Assembly (NCBI RefSeq): GCF_016863335.1
Contig: NZ_BOOR01000026.1
Coordinates: 1-49,107, forward strand
From: Planotetraspora thailandica
GTDB taxonomy: Bacteria; Actinomycetota; Actinomycetes; Streptosporangiales; Streptosporangiaceae
Direction of reading: 5' to 3'
DNA length: 49,107 nt
The translations under genes and the position numbers were made by a program. Positions 17,389-24,961 of the stretch are shown piece after piece. Every line of letters begins with the position of its first letter. Positions within the stretch are counted from its first letter, which is position 1. Below the pieces are notes generated by a model. It made no database searches, was not told the origin of the DNA, and worked only from the letters and a program-made list of their open reading frames with translations.

Positions 17389-18000
17389 TCAGGAGAGCAG
17401 TCCGAGCACCTGCTCCGACGTCAGGCAGCCGGCGGTCGCCAGGTCCAGGTTGGCCAGTGACGCGATATGCGCCTCGTCGGTCGCGGCCGTGACGCAGTCG
17501 CTGACCGTGTGCACGGTGAAGCCGAGGTCGGTGCCGTGCCTGGCGGTCTGCTCGACGGTGAGGTTGGTGGCGACTCCGGTCACCAGCAGCGTGCCGATTC
17601 CGCGCTCGGCCAGCCATTGCGGGAGGCGGTTCCCGGCCAGGCCGGACAACTTCTGGTTGTCGACCACCTGGTCGGGCTCGGCCGGCTCGAGCATCTCCGG
17701 GATCAGCTGTGCCCCCGGAGCATCCGGCCGGAAGGCCTCCTGCGCGTCGCCGACGGCATTCATGAAGCCCGTGTTGCGGACCAGCTCGCCTTCTCCCTCA
17801 GGGACGGTGAACCGGGTGAAGACCACCGGCACTCCCGCGGCGCGAACGGATCGGTGGAACCGTACGGCGCGTTCCACGACGCCGCTGCGCGCGACCGGTT
17901 CGGCGAGCATCGCGCCGAAGAACCCCTCGGGTTTGATGACGTTCACCTGCCAGTGCAGGGCGAGAACGGCGGTAGTGCGCGGGTCGTAGCTCATGGTCAT
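17389..18000 (-). CDS. Isochorismatase-fold protein lacking the catalytic triad
   Basis: A 203-residue paralogue of the convergent neighbour. The fold is clear (AVLALHWQVNVIKPEG, GVPVVFTRF, LLVTGVATNLTVEQTARHGT, TVHTVSDCV), but the usual Asp of the first strand is His (ALHWQ) and the nucleophile position, normally Cys after ATN-x, is Thr (ATNLTVE). A Lys remains in VVDNQKLSGLAG. It should therefore be inactive as a classical cysteine hydrolase, or use other chemistry; a binding or regulatory role is possible. ATG 18000 is chosen, with ATG 17994 two codons on; both give the usual short lead before the first strand. A further upstream frame to 18075 looks non-coding. Confidence 0.8.
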   Translation of the reverse strand: MTMSYDPRTTAVLALHWQVNVIKPEGFFGAMLAEPVARSGVVERAVRFHRSVRAAGVPVVFTRFTVPEGEGELVRNTGFMNAVGDAQEAFRPDAPGAQLIPEMLEPAEPDQVVDNQKLSGLAGNRLPQWLAERGIGTLLVTGVATNLTVEQTARHGTDLGFTVHTVSDCVTAATDEAHIASLANLDLATAGCLTSEQVLGLLS

Positions 18001-18123
18001 GATCCTGCCGCATCTGCATCGTGGCCAGGTGGAAAATCCGCTTCCTTCAGGAGCAACCCGCGCAAGAGTGCTCACGACAAATGGGATGCCTCGGAGGGTG
18101 GCTCCCGCCTAGGGTCCGGGGCT

Positions 18124-18663
18124 ATGAGTGCAGGGCGTGAGGCCGAGCAGTTGCGCGTCATCGCCGAGGTCGTGGGGATCGCCGCGGAACGCGGCATCGA
18201 GGTCTGGCTTCGCGGAGGCTGGGCCATGGATTTCTACCTCGGTGAGATCACGCGTGATCACCGGGACGTCGACTGGTTCGCCTGGGCTGAGGACGCGCAG
18301 TCTCTTGCCGGAGAGTTGCTGAAGCGCGGTTACGAGCCGCTGCCCGGTCCGCCGCCGGAACAGCAACTCGACTTTCTCCGTGACGGTGTCGACGTGAGCT
18401 TCGCTCTCCTGGCCCGAGACGAAGTCGGCCGCGTGGTGGTCGGCGGCGGTCCCTGGAGGGGCGAGCCGTGGCCGGAAGGCATGCTCGACGGGCCTCCCGG
18501 CCGCCTGGGCCGGCTACGGTGCGCCATCGTCAGCCCGGAGGCCCAGATCGAGATCAAGCAGATGATGCCGGTCTGGGTTCCGGGCATGCCGCGCCGGGCG
18601 AAGGACGCCGACGACATCGCCCGGCTGCAAGCGGCGTTGCGCGACAGGGACGGCATCGCCTGA
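18124..18663 (+). CDS. Nucleotidyltransferase-fold protein (ANT(2'')-like)
   Basis: A 179-residue protein of the nucleotidyltransferase superfamily. The pattern WLRGGWAMDFYLGEITRDH followed by RDVDWFAW matches the GGW-x-D and DxD metal-binding motifs of the aminoglycoside 2''-adenylyltransferase / lincosamide nucleotidyltransferase group; later segments (DFLRDGVDVSFALL, IVSPEAQIEIKQMMP, AKDADDIARLQAAL) also fit. Relatives transfer AMP to antibiotics, but many chromosomal members have no known substrate, so resistance should not be assumed. ATG 18124 follows a TAGGGT -10-like box (18110-18115) by eight bases, suggesting a leaderless message. A GNAT gene follows immediately. Confidence 0.75.
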   Translation: MSAGREAEQLRVIAEVVGIAAERGIEVWLRGGWAMDFYLGEITRDHRDVDWFAWAEDAQSLAGELLKRGYEPLPGPPPEQQLDFLRDGVDVSFALLARDEVGRVVVGGGPWRGEPWPEGMLDGPPGRLGRLRCAIVSPEAQIEIKQMMPVWVPGMPRRAKDADDIARLQAALRDRDGIA

Positions 18664-18695
18664 TACGGGTTGCCGCTCGGGCTGATCTGACGGCA

Positions 18696-19199
18696 GTGTT
18701 GCCCGACGTGATCGAGCTTCGTGTGGTGACGCAGGAAGACTGGGCCCTTTGGCGGCGGCTTCGCCTTTCCGCGCTGGCGGAAGCGCCCCACGCCTTCGTC
18801 TCACGCCTGTCGGACTGGCAGGGAGAGGGAGACCGTGAGGAACGCTGGCGTGCCCGGCTGGCCATCCCCGGGTCGCACAACCTCGTCGCCGAGTTGGACG
18901 GGGAACCGGTCGGGATCACCAGCGGCGTCCCGGGTGAAGGAGCCGGCGTCGCGACGCTGATCTCTATGTGGGTGAGCCCGCAGGCCCGGGGTCGTGGCGT
19001 GGCCGACCGTCTGATCGGCGAGGTCGAGCGGTGGGCCCTGCAGACCCGGGCCGAGGTGCTCAAGCTGGCCGTGACGCCGGGAAACGAGCACGCGATCGTG
19101 CTCTACCGCCGTAACGGCTTCGACGACGCCGGAGAACCCGGCGATCTCATGCCCGACGGCTCGGGACGAGAACGGGTCTTGTCGAAGAAGCTCCGCTGA
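18696..19199 (+). CDS. GNAT-family N-acetyltransferase
   Basis: About 167 residues. The acetyl-CoA-binding core is clear: LISMWVSPQARGRGVADRLI (motif A, Arg/Gln-x-x-Gly-x-Gly/Ala) and NEHAIVLYRRNGFDDAGEPG (motif B). The N-terminal half (ELRVVTQEDWALWRRLRLSA, LAEAPHAFVSRL) matches small actinobacterial GNATs of unknown substrate. GTG 18696 is chosen; GTG 18708 is also possible, and neither has a strong ribosome site. The gene lies only 30-45 bases after the nucleotidyltransferase, probably co-transcribed. The substrate is unknown. Confidence 0.8.
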   Translation: MLPDVIELRVVTQEDWALWRRLRLSALAEAPHAFVSRLSDWQGEGDREERWRARLAIPGSHNLVAELDGEPVGITSGVPGEGAGVATLISMWVSPQARGRGVADRLIGEVERWALQTRAEVLKLAVTPGNEHAIVLYRRNGFDDAGEPGDLMPDGSGRERVLSKKLR

Positions 19200-19213
19200 C
19201 CGACGGAAAGTTC

Positions 19214-19230
19214 GGCGGCGGTTCTCCGCC
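19214..19230 (+). terminator. Weak GC hairpin after the GNAT gene
   Basis: GGCGG pairs with CCGCC across a 7-base loop 14 bases after the stop; short and without a T-run. Confidence 0.3.
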
Positions 19231-19313
19231 CGCCTCTGGACTCCCTTACTGGAATGGACGACATCGGTGTGGTCGAACTCCGACGTGGGCGCGGTCGCAA
19301 GATCTGCCAACGT

Positions 19314-19342
19314 TTGAGAGCTGAGATCAGAGGGTTTAACCG
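19314..19342 (+). promoter_or_regulatory. Possible promoter of the 5'-nucleotidase-family gene
   Basis: TTGAGA (19314-19319) matches the -35 consensus at five of six positions; 17 bases later TAACCG (19337-19342) is a poor -10. It is the best candidate in the 208-base gap. Confidence 0.3.
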
Positions 19343-19407
19343 TAACTAAGGGTGCGGCCGGACTCTAACGTGACTGCGCTTCTCAAGAAGGAAGGAAGTC
19401 ATCAGTC

Positions 19408-21270
19408 ATGACGAGTCCAGGGGGCCGACCCGGCCCAGCGCCTCGGTGGTGTTCCTGCCGCGTCGAGGATGAGGCAACGGAAAGTCGCGGTGTCAGCCGC
19501 AGGCAGGTGCTCGGCGGGCTGACCGCCGCGAGTGCGCTCGCTCTCGCCGGCTGGCCCGGCTCGGCTGAGGCGGCGACGACCGCAAAGGGCGCAGGCCATT
19601 CGGTGACCATCACCGTCATGGGCACGTCCGACATCCACACGCATGCGGTGAACTGGGATTACTACCAGGACGCCGCGTACAGCGACAGCGCGGGGAACGT
19701 GGTCGGCCTGGCGCGGGTGTCGAGCCTGGTGAAGCAGATTCGCGCCGACCGCGGGCGTGAGCGGACTCTGCTCTTCGATGCGGGAGACACCATTCAGGGC
19801 ACCCCGCTGGGGTTCTACTACGCCACGGTGGAGCCGATCACGAAGACCGGGCACATCCACCCGATGGCGCTGCAGATGAACGCCATCGGCTTCGATGCCG
19901 TGGCACTGGGCAACCACGAGTTCAACTACGGACTCGAGTTCCTCGACAAGTGGATCAGCCAGATGAAGGCGCCGGTGCTGGCCGCCAACGCCGTGCACGC
20001 GGGCACCGACCGGCCGGCGTACCGGCCGTACATGATCAAGACGATGCACGTCAAAGGCCACCCGCCGATCAGGGTCGGCCTGCTCGGCCTGACCAACCCG
20101 GGCGTCGCCATCTGGGATAAGGCCAACGTCGCCGGCAAGCTGGACTTCCTCGACCTGGTCGAGACGGCGAAGAAGTGGGTGCCCGTCATCCGTGCGCAGG
20201 GCGCCGACGTGGTCGTCGTCAGCGCGCACGCCGGTGACAGCGGCGTGTCGTCCTACGGCACCGACATCCCGGTCGAGAACGCCGCCGCCATGGTGGCCCA
20301 GCAGGTGCCCGGGATCGACGCCATCCTCTTCGGCCACGCGCACAACGACGTCCCCCAGCGGTTCGTCATCAACGACATCACCGGCGAGACCGTGGTGATG
20401 AGCGAGCCGAAGTGCTGGGGCGAACGGCTGTCGGTCTTCGACCTCACGCTCACCCGCGACCGAGGCCGCTGGAAGGTCACCGGCAAGTCCGCCACGACGG
20501 TGAACACCAACACGGTGAAGGACGACCCAGAACTCGTCGCGCTGGTCAAGAAGCAGCACGACGCGGTGGTCGCGTACGTCAACCAGGACGTGGCGAACTC
20601 GACGGAGGCGATGTCCGCGGCCGAGTCCTGCTGGAAGGACACGGCCATCCTCGACTACATCCACGTGGTGCAGATCGCGTACGTCAAGGAGGCCGTCGCC
20701 GGCACGGCCTACGCGTCGCTGCCGGTGCTGTCGATCGCCGCGCCGTTCAGCCGGGCCGCCACCTTCCCGGCGGGTCAGGTCACGATCAAGGACATCGCCG
20801 GGCTCTACATCTACGACAACACGCTGCTGGCCAGCGTCCTTACCGGCTCCCAGATCAAGGCGTACCTGGAGTACTCGGCGAAGTACTACCAGCAGGTCGC
20901 CGCCGACGCGCCGGTCGCTCCGCAGTCGTGGACCAACGCCCACAACCTTCCCGACTACAACTACGACCAGTTCTCCGGCGTCACCTACGACATCGACATC
21001 GCCCAGCCCGAAGGCGCACGGATCCGCAATCTCGCCTACAACGGCACGCCGGTCGCCGACGACCAGCAGTTCGTGGTGGCGGTCAACAACTACCGTCAGT
21101 CCGGCGGTGGCGGCTTCCCGCACATCGCCGGCGCCCCGGTCGTCTACAACGCCCAGGTCGCGATCCGGGAGGCGATCGTCGCGTACGCCTCCGCGGCCAA
21201 GACCATCGACCCCTCCACGTTCCACGAGGAGAACTGGAGGCTGGTGCGGAACGGCGTGCCGGTCTTCTGA
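19408..21270 (+). CDS. Tat-exported 5'-nucleotidase / 2',3'-cyclic phosphodiesterase family protein
   Basis: A 620-residue secreted UshA/CpdB-type enzyme. A twin-arginine signal (VSRRQVLGGL, residues ~28-37) lies behind an unusually long 27-residue n-region containing two Cys; cleavage is expected near GSAEAAT. The catalytic domain has GTSDIHTHA (DxH), FDAGDTIQG (GDxxxG), ALGNHEFNYG (GNHE), VVSAHAGDSG and LFGHAHND, all metal ligands intact. The C-terminal half (from about residue 390) is the 5_nucleotid_C substrate-binding domain. The enzyme should release phosphate or nucleosides from external nucleotides. AAGGAAG precedes ATG 19408. The gene stands alone and ends at a very strong hairpin. 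Confidence 0.92.
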   Translation: MTSPGGRPGPAPRWCSCRVEDEATESRGVSRRQVLGGLTAASALALAGWPGSAEAATTAKGAGHSVTITVMGTSDIHTHAVNWDYYQDAAYSDSAGNVVGLARVSSLVKQIRADRGRERTLLFDAGDTIQGTPLGFYYATVEPITKTGHIHPMALQMNAIGFDAVALGNHEFNYGLEFLDKWISQMKAPVLAANAVHAGTDRPAYRPYMIKTMHVKGHPPIRVGLLGLTNPGVAIWDKANVAGKLDFLDLVETAKKWVPVIRAQGADVVVVSAHAGDSGVSSYGTDIPVENAAAMVAQQVPGIDAILFGHAHNDVPQRFVINDITGETVVMSEPKCWGERLSVFDLTLTRDRGRWKVTGKSATTVNTNTVKDDPELVALVKKQHDAVVAYVNQDVANSTEAMSAAESCWKDTAILDYIHVVQIAYVKEAVAGTAYASLPVLSIAAPFSRAATFPAGQVTIKDIAGLYIYDNTLLASVLTGSQIKAYLEYSAKYYQQVAADAPVAPQSWTNAHNLPDYNYDQFSGVTYDIDIAQPEGARIRNLAYNGTPVADDQQFVVAVNNYRQSGGGGFPHIAGAPVVYNAQVAIREAIVAYASAAKTIDPSTFHEENWRLVRNGVPVF

Positions 21271-21290
21271 ACCCGTCCGCATTGGCATGT

Positions 21291-21323
21291 ACGGCCCGCC
21301 ACAGGCTCCTGTGGCGGGCCGTT
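21291..21323 (+). terminator. Strong terminator, perfect 14-bp stem
   Basis: ACGGCCCGCCACAG pairs exactly with CTGTGGCGGGCCGT across a 4-base loop, 20 bases after the stop of the 5'-nucleotidase-family gene, followed by TTC. Confidence 0.85.
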
Positions 21324-21369
21324 CGCATCGCTCAAATGCGTCGGCGACCAGCAGGCGGCCGTTTATGCG

Positions 21370-21413
21370 TGTCATATGACCTTGTGTGCGTATTCGTCGC
21401 GCATTCATCTCGT
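21370..21413 (+). promoter_or_regulatory. Possible PhoP-type 11-bp direct repeats
   Basis: Two adjacent 11-bp units, ATTCGTCGCGC (21392-21402) and ATTCATCTCGT (21403-21413), agree at 8 of 11 positions and lie about 60 bases before a metallophosphoesterase gene. The second matches the streptomycete PHO-box unit G(G/T)TCAYYYR(C/G)G at about 8 of 11 positions. In the same 11-bp phase lies TGTCATATGAC (21370-21380), containing the palindrome GTCATATGAC. Suggestive, not proof. Confidence 0.3.
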
Positions 21414-21473
21414 CGTGCGATCTGAGGCTTAGTGTCCGGCGCGACCATGGCCAAATCGCGCAGAGGTTGAAAC

Positions 21474-24086
21474 GTGCTATTCGCGAGAAGAGTGCTGTCA
21501 ATACTGGTGGCGGCCGCGGCGGTGATGACCGCGGCGGTCCCTCAGGCGGCCCAGGCGGCCGGAACCGGGATTGAGCGGATCACCCCTGCGGTGGACCCCG
21601 GTAAGCCGATGCAGGACCAGATGGTCCTCGCCGTCATCGGGGACTACGGCGGTTGCGGTGCGGACCGGGCCTGCGCCTCGGAGAACCAGGTGGCCGACAT
21701 GGTCCACTCGTGGAACCCGGCCTACATCCTGACCGTCGGCGACAACACCTACCAGCAGGGACGCCCCGAGGAGGTCGTCAAGGCGCAGGCGCCGTACAAG
21801 GCCGACATCGACGCCGGCAGGTTCTTCCCCATCATGGGCAACCACGACTACGGCAACGGCTGCACCCCGGAGAGCGTCCAGCCCAGCGTGGACTTCTTCA
21901 AGGTGCCGGTGGCGTACGTGGCCGGGTTCGGCAACGGCCTGGTCGACTTCGTCAACCCCGACGCCAACTGTCAGACGTCGTCGGGCACCACGATGCCGCC
22001 CATCTACGACGCGTACAGGAACACGGTCGACGACAGCGCGGCGGCATGGGTGCTCAGCGGCGGCCACCAGCCCATCTACTCCTCCGGCAAGGCGGGCAAC
22101 AACCCCGACCGGGCGTGGATGATGACACCGGGCGTCGACCTGATCCTGTCCGGCCACGACCACCATGCCGAGCACATCGTCACCCCCGGCGGCTACAACA
22201 TCGCGATCACCGGCAACAGCGGCGAGGGCGTCACACCCTTGTTCAGCACGGCTCCGGGGAGCCTCTACCGCGAGGCCGAGGACTTCGGAGCGATGCGGCT
22301 GACCGTGACCAAGGACTCCCTGAAGGCCGAGTTCCTGACGCTGCCGGGCAAGGTCGACTACTACTTCATCCTGAAGAAGGACGCCCAGGGAAAGGCGTAC
22401 GTCGCGGAGCGCTCCAACTGGGTCGACCCGAATCCCGACCCAGGACAGAGCCCGGTTCCCAACAAGGACAACGTCTCGTTCGACGTCGCGGCCGGCGCGA
22501 GCGACGGACTGACGTACAAGACCTATGAGGACGGCCCCTACCTCGAGACCACCGTCGACGGCCGGAAGGCGCTCCAACTGCAGAAGAACCCCTTCGGCGG
22601 CGCCAACCAGCTCTACATGTTCGTCGACGACGCGGCGATCTCCGGCGGGCCGTACTCGGTCAAAGCCACGATCACCTATCGGTCCTCGGTCCCGGGCACG
22701 TTCGCTCTCCAGTACGACTCCGCGACGAGTGGCTCGGCGTACCAGAAGTCGGCCTCGGTGACGATCGGAGCCGGCCAGGTGAACCAGTGGCTGACGTCGA
22801 CGATCGAGATCCCCGACATCCGGTTCACCAACCGGGAGAACGGCGGCGCCGACATGCGGCTGTCGGCTCCGGGCAACCTCCCGCTCGCCGTCTCCGGGGT
22901 GAGGATCGACGTCAATACCCCCAGGCCGGTCGTGACCCACGTGTCGATGGACTTCTCCGGCGAGCCCAACGGGTTGGACTGGATGCCGTACGAAAGCGGC
23001 CCGGCCCACGAGATCACCGTTGACGGCCGCCGCGCGCTGCAGGTGGACCGCAACACCTTCAACAGCGGAAACAACCTCTACCTCGTGGTCGACGACAAAT
23101 ACATTCACGGCGGGCCGTACGACGGGAAGGCGACGATCGAGTACCGCTCTCCGGTGTCCGGGTCGTTTGTCCTGCAGTACGACTCCGCGGCCACCGGGTC
23201 GGCCTACCAGAGCACCACTCGCGTGCAGATCAGCTCGCAGATGGTGAACACCTGGCAGACCGTGACGCTGGACATGCCGCAGGTGATGTTCCGCAACCGG
23301 CAGAACGGCAACGCCGACATGCGCATCGTCGGGGCCAACAATCTGCCCTTCATCATCGGGTCGATGAGCGTGGACGTCGCCGGGGGAGAGGACGAGGCGC
23401 TCGAGGACGCGGAGAACGCGGTCGCCGCCGCAGAGGCTCACCCGTCCGCGGAGACCGTTCAGGCCGCCGAGTCGGCCATTGCCGAGCTTCCCGCCGGGCC
23501 GGACGCCGACGCGCTGACCCAGCGGCTGGAGGCGGTGAAGGCGATCATCCGGGCGCAGGAGCTGAAGGCCGCTCAGGATGCGGTCGCCGCCGCCGAGGCT
23601 CAGCCGTCCGCGGAGGCCGTTCAGGCCGCCGAGGCCGCAATCGCCAAGCTTCCCGCCGGGCCGGACGCCGACGCGCTGACCCAGCGACTGGAGGTGGTCA
23701 AGGCAGTCGTTCACGCTCAGGAACTGCTCGCGGGGATCGCTTCCCGCGACCTGACCGGCGAGGCCGGGATCGACACCTCCATCGCCGACCTCGCCCAGGT
23801 GAGGACGGTCATCGACGGGCTGCCCGACGATCGCCGCGGGTCCCTGCCGTCGGACGCCGCAGCCGCGCAGCGGCGGATCGTGGAGGCGATCACGACGCTC
23901 CTCACGGCACCGCACCAGGGGGAGCCGGCTTCGGTCGCCCGCCCCTGGCTGGACCTGCTCATCTCGGACACGTATGCGAGGTACGGCAAGGACAACCTGC
24001 AGGGCCAGGTGATGCGGATCGTGGCCGGCCACAGCACGGGCCACGAGGTCAAGGCGGCGATCGAGGAGTTCCTCGCCGCCGAATGA
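21474..24086 (+). CDS. Secreted metallophosphoesterase with duplicated C-terminal modules
   Basis: An 870-residue exported protein. A Sec signal peptide occupies residues ~1-29 (LLFARR-type start, cleavage after AAQAA). The catalytic calcineurin-like domain (about 40-310) has VIGDYGGCG, TVGDNTYQQG, MGNHDYGNG, SGGHQPIYSSG and LSGHDHHAEH, so the dinuclear site looks intact. Two homologous beta-sandwich modules follow (~332-485 and ~486-640; both contain TVDGRxALQ, GGPYxxKATIxYRS, LQYDSAxxGSAYQ and NRxNGxADMR), then two near-identical 54-residue helical repeats (649-756) and a helical tail. The modules have no known function; carbohydrate or surface binding is a guess. GTG 21474 follows AGAGG. 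It probably acts on extracellular phosphoesters. Confidence 0.88.
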   Translation: MLFARRVLSILVAAAAVMTAAVPQAAQAAGTGIERITPAVDPGKPMQDQMVLAVIGDYGGCGADRACASENQVADMVHSWNPAYILTVGDNTYQQGRPEEVVKAQAPYKADIDAGRFFPIMGNHDYGNGCTPESVQPSVDFFKVPVAYVAGFGNGLVDFVNPDANCQTSSGTTMPPIYDAYRNTVDDSAAAWVLSGGHQPIYSSGKAGNNPDRAWMMTPGVDLILSGHDHHAEHIVTPGGYNIAITGNSGEGVTPLFSTAPGSLYREAEDFGAMRLTVTKDSLKAEFLTLPGKVDYYFILKKDAQGKAYVAERSNWVDPNPDPGQSPVPNKDNVSFDVAAGASDGLTYKTYEDGPYLETTVDGRKALQLQKNPFGGANQLYMFVDDAAISGGPYSVKATITYRSSVPGTFALQYDSATSGSAYQKSASVTIGAGQVNQWLTSTIEIPDIRFTNRENGGADMRLSAPGNLPLAVSGVRIDVNTPRPVVTHVSMDFSGEPNGLDWMPYESGPAHEITVDGRRALQVDRNTFNSGNNLYLVVDDKYIHGGPYDGKATIEYRSPVSGSFVLQYDSAATGSAYQSTTRVQISSQMVNTWQTVTLDMPQVMFRNRQNGNADMRIVGANNLPFIIGSMSVDVAGGEDEALEDAENAVAAAEAHPSAETVQAAESAIAELPAGPDADALTQRLEAVKAIIRAQELKAAQDAVAAAEAQPSAEAVQAAEAAIAKLPAGPDADALTQRLEVVKAVVHAQELLAGIASRDLTGEAGIDTSIADLAQVRTVIDGLPDDRRGSLPSDAAAAQRRIVEAITTLLTAPHQGEPASVARPWLDLLISDTYARYGKDNLQGQVMRIVAGHSTGHEVKAAIEEFLAAE
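23418..23741 (+). repeat. Tandem 162-bp coding repeat, two copies
   Basis: Two copies (23418-23579, 23580-23741) encode 54-residue helical units beginning AVAAAEAxPSAExVQAAE and containing LPAGPDADALTQRLE. Sequence identity is high across nearly all of the unit, indicating a recent in-frame duplication. The Ala/Glu-rich pattern suggests a helical-hairpin spacer like FIVAR-type cell-wall repeats. Confidence 0.9.
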
Positions 24087-24102
24087 GCGGGTGAACACTG
24101 AC

Positions 24103-24134
24103 AAGGGCCGTCTCCGCTGCGGAGGCGGCCCTTT
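24103..24134 (+). terminator. Terminator with T-tract after the metallophosphoesterase gene
   Basis: AAGGGCCGTCTCCGC pairs with GCGGAGGCGGCCCTTT (one G-T pair) around a tight loop, starting 17 bases after the stop and ending in TTT. Confidence 0.8.
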
Positions 24135-24176
24135 CCGGCTTGACGCGAACCGCTCGTGCAGGTTGGCTCCTGCGAG

Positions 24177-24860
24177 ATGAGCCTTGAACCGACGCCGCTC
24201 CGGGGGACGGCCGAGCACATGATCGAGATCCCGGCCGGGGAGATCGTCCTGCGGGACGAGGGCACGAAGACGAACTGGAACGTCGAGGTCGGAGCCTTCC
24301 GGCTGGCGGCGTATCCCGTCACCCGCGAGCTCTATGCCGCCGTTCAAGGCGAGGCGCCCGAGAACCCGGCCGCGCCGGTGACCGAGGTCTCCTGGACGGA
24401 TGCCGTGCACTTCTGCAACATGCTCTCGCAGGCGGCGGGGCTCAGCCTCTGCTACTCGATGGGCGACGACCCAAACGGGCGGGACGTGGCCTGCGACTGG
24501 GAGGCCGACGGCTACCGCCTGCCGTCCGAGGCGGAGTGGGAGTACGCGTGCAGGGCCGGGACTTCCGGTGTCCGCTATGGAGAGCTTGACCAGATCGCCT
24601 GGTACCGCGAGAACTCCAGCGGCGAGGTGCACGACGTCGGCACCAGGGCGCCGAACGCATGGGGTCTCCACGACATGATCGGCAACGTGTGGGAGTGGTG
24701 CTGGGATCTCTACGATCCCGCGGTCTACGGCCCGTACCGCGTGTTCCGGGGCGGGGGAGCGCATGATCTGCCCCGAGCGTGCCGGGCGTCGTGCCGGCGC
24801 AAGAGCCACCCGACCTTTCGTATCGACGACCTCGGGTTCCGGCTCGCCCGCTCGTTGTGA
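24177..24860 (+). CDS. SUMF1/formylglycine-generating-enzyme-fold protein
   Basis: A 227-residue single-domain protein of the FGE-sulfatase fold. Family segments are EIPAGEIVLRDEG, AYPVTRELYAAV, VTEVSWTDAVHFCNMLSQ, YRLPSEAEWEYACRAGT, NAWGLHDMIGNVWEWCWD, RVFRGGGAHDL and DDLGFRLARS. The C-terminal CRASCRRK segment does not reproduce the copper-binding CxxxxC-Y/NRY pair of true formylglycine-generating enzymes, so sulfatase activation is not supported; a C-type-lectin-like binding or other oxidase role is possible. No sulfatase gene lies in the window. ATG 24177 is chosen; GTG 24156 is in frame but neither has a clear ribosome site. Confidence 0.82.
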   Translation: MSLEPTPLRGTAEHMIEIPAGEIVLRDEGTKTNWNVEVGAFRLAAYPVTRELYAAVQGEAPENPAAPVTEVSWTDAVHFCNMLSQAAGLSLCYSMGDDPNGRDVACDWEADGYRLPSEAEWEYACRAGTSGVRYGELDQIAWYRENSSGEVHDVGTRAPNAWGLHDMIGNVWEWCWDLYDPAVYGPYRVFRGGGAHDLPRACRASCRRKSHPTFRIDDLGFRLARSL

Positions 24861-24961
24861 GCGAGAACTGCCTTCCAGGTGATCGTGGCGTTGCCGACCG
24901 CCCTCCTTGCCGCGTCCCGACGCTCGGAAAAGCAGTTGCACCCCCTCGTACTGTCTATTCC

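Noticed and set aside
19210-19231. GTTC at 19210 and 19221, 11 bp apart, as a PHO box for the 5'-nucleotidase-family gene
   Set aside because: The repeat coincides with the short hairpin after the GNAT gene, lies almost 200 bases from the start codon, and the unit sequences otherwise fit poorly.
23418-23741. Tandem repeat as CRISPR or mobile element
   Set aside because: It is in frame, codes for a helical repeat within one protein and has only two copies; no spacers, inverted ends or transposase.
24177-24860. True sulfatase-activating enzyme
   Set aside because: The C-terminal Cys arrangement differs from formylglycine-generating enzymes and no sulfatase gene is in the window.
21498-24941. 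1147-codon open frame on the minus strand
   Set aside because: It lies opposite the intact metallophosphoesterase and SUMF1-fold genes; long antisense frames are expected where GC-rich third positions remove stops. The peptide has no recognisable domain.
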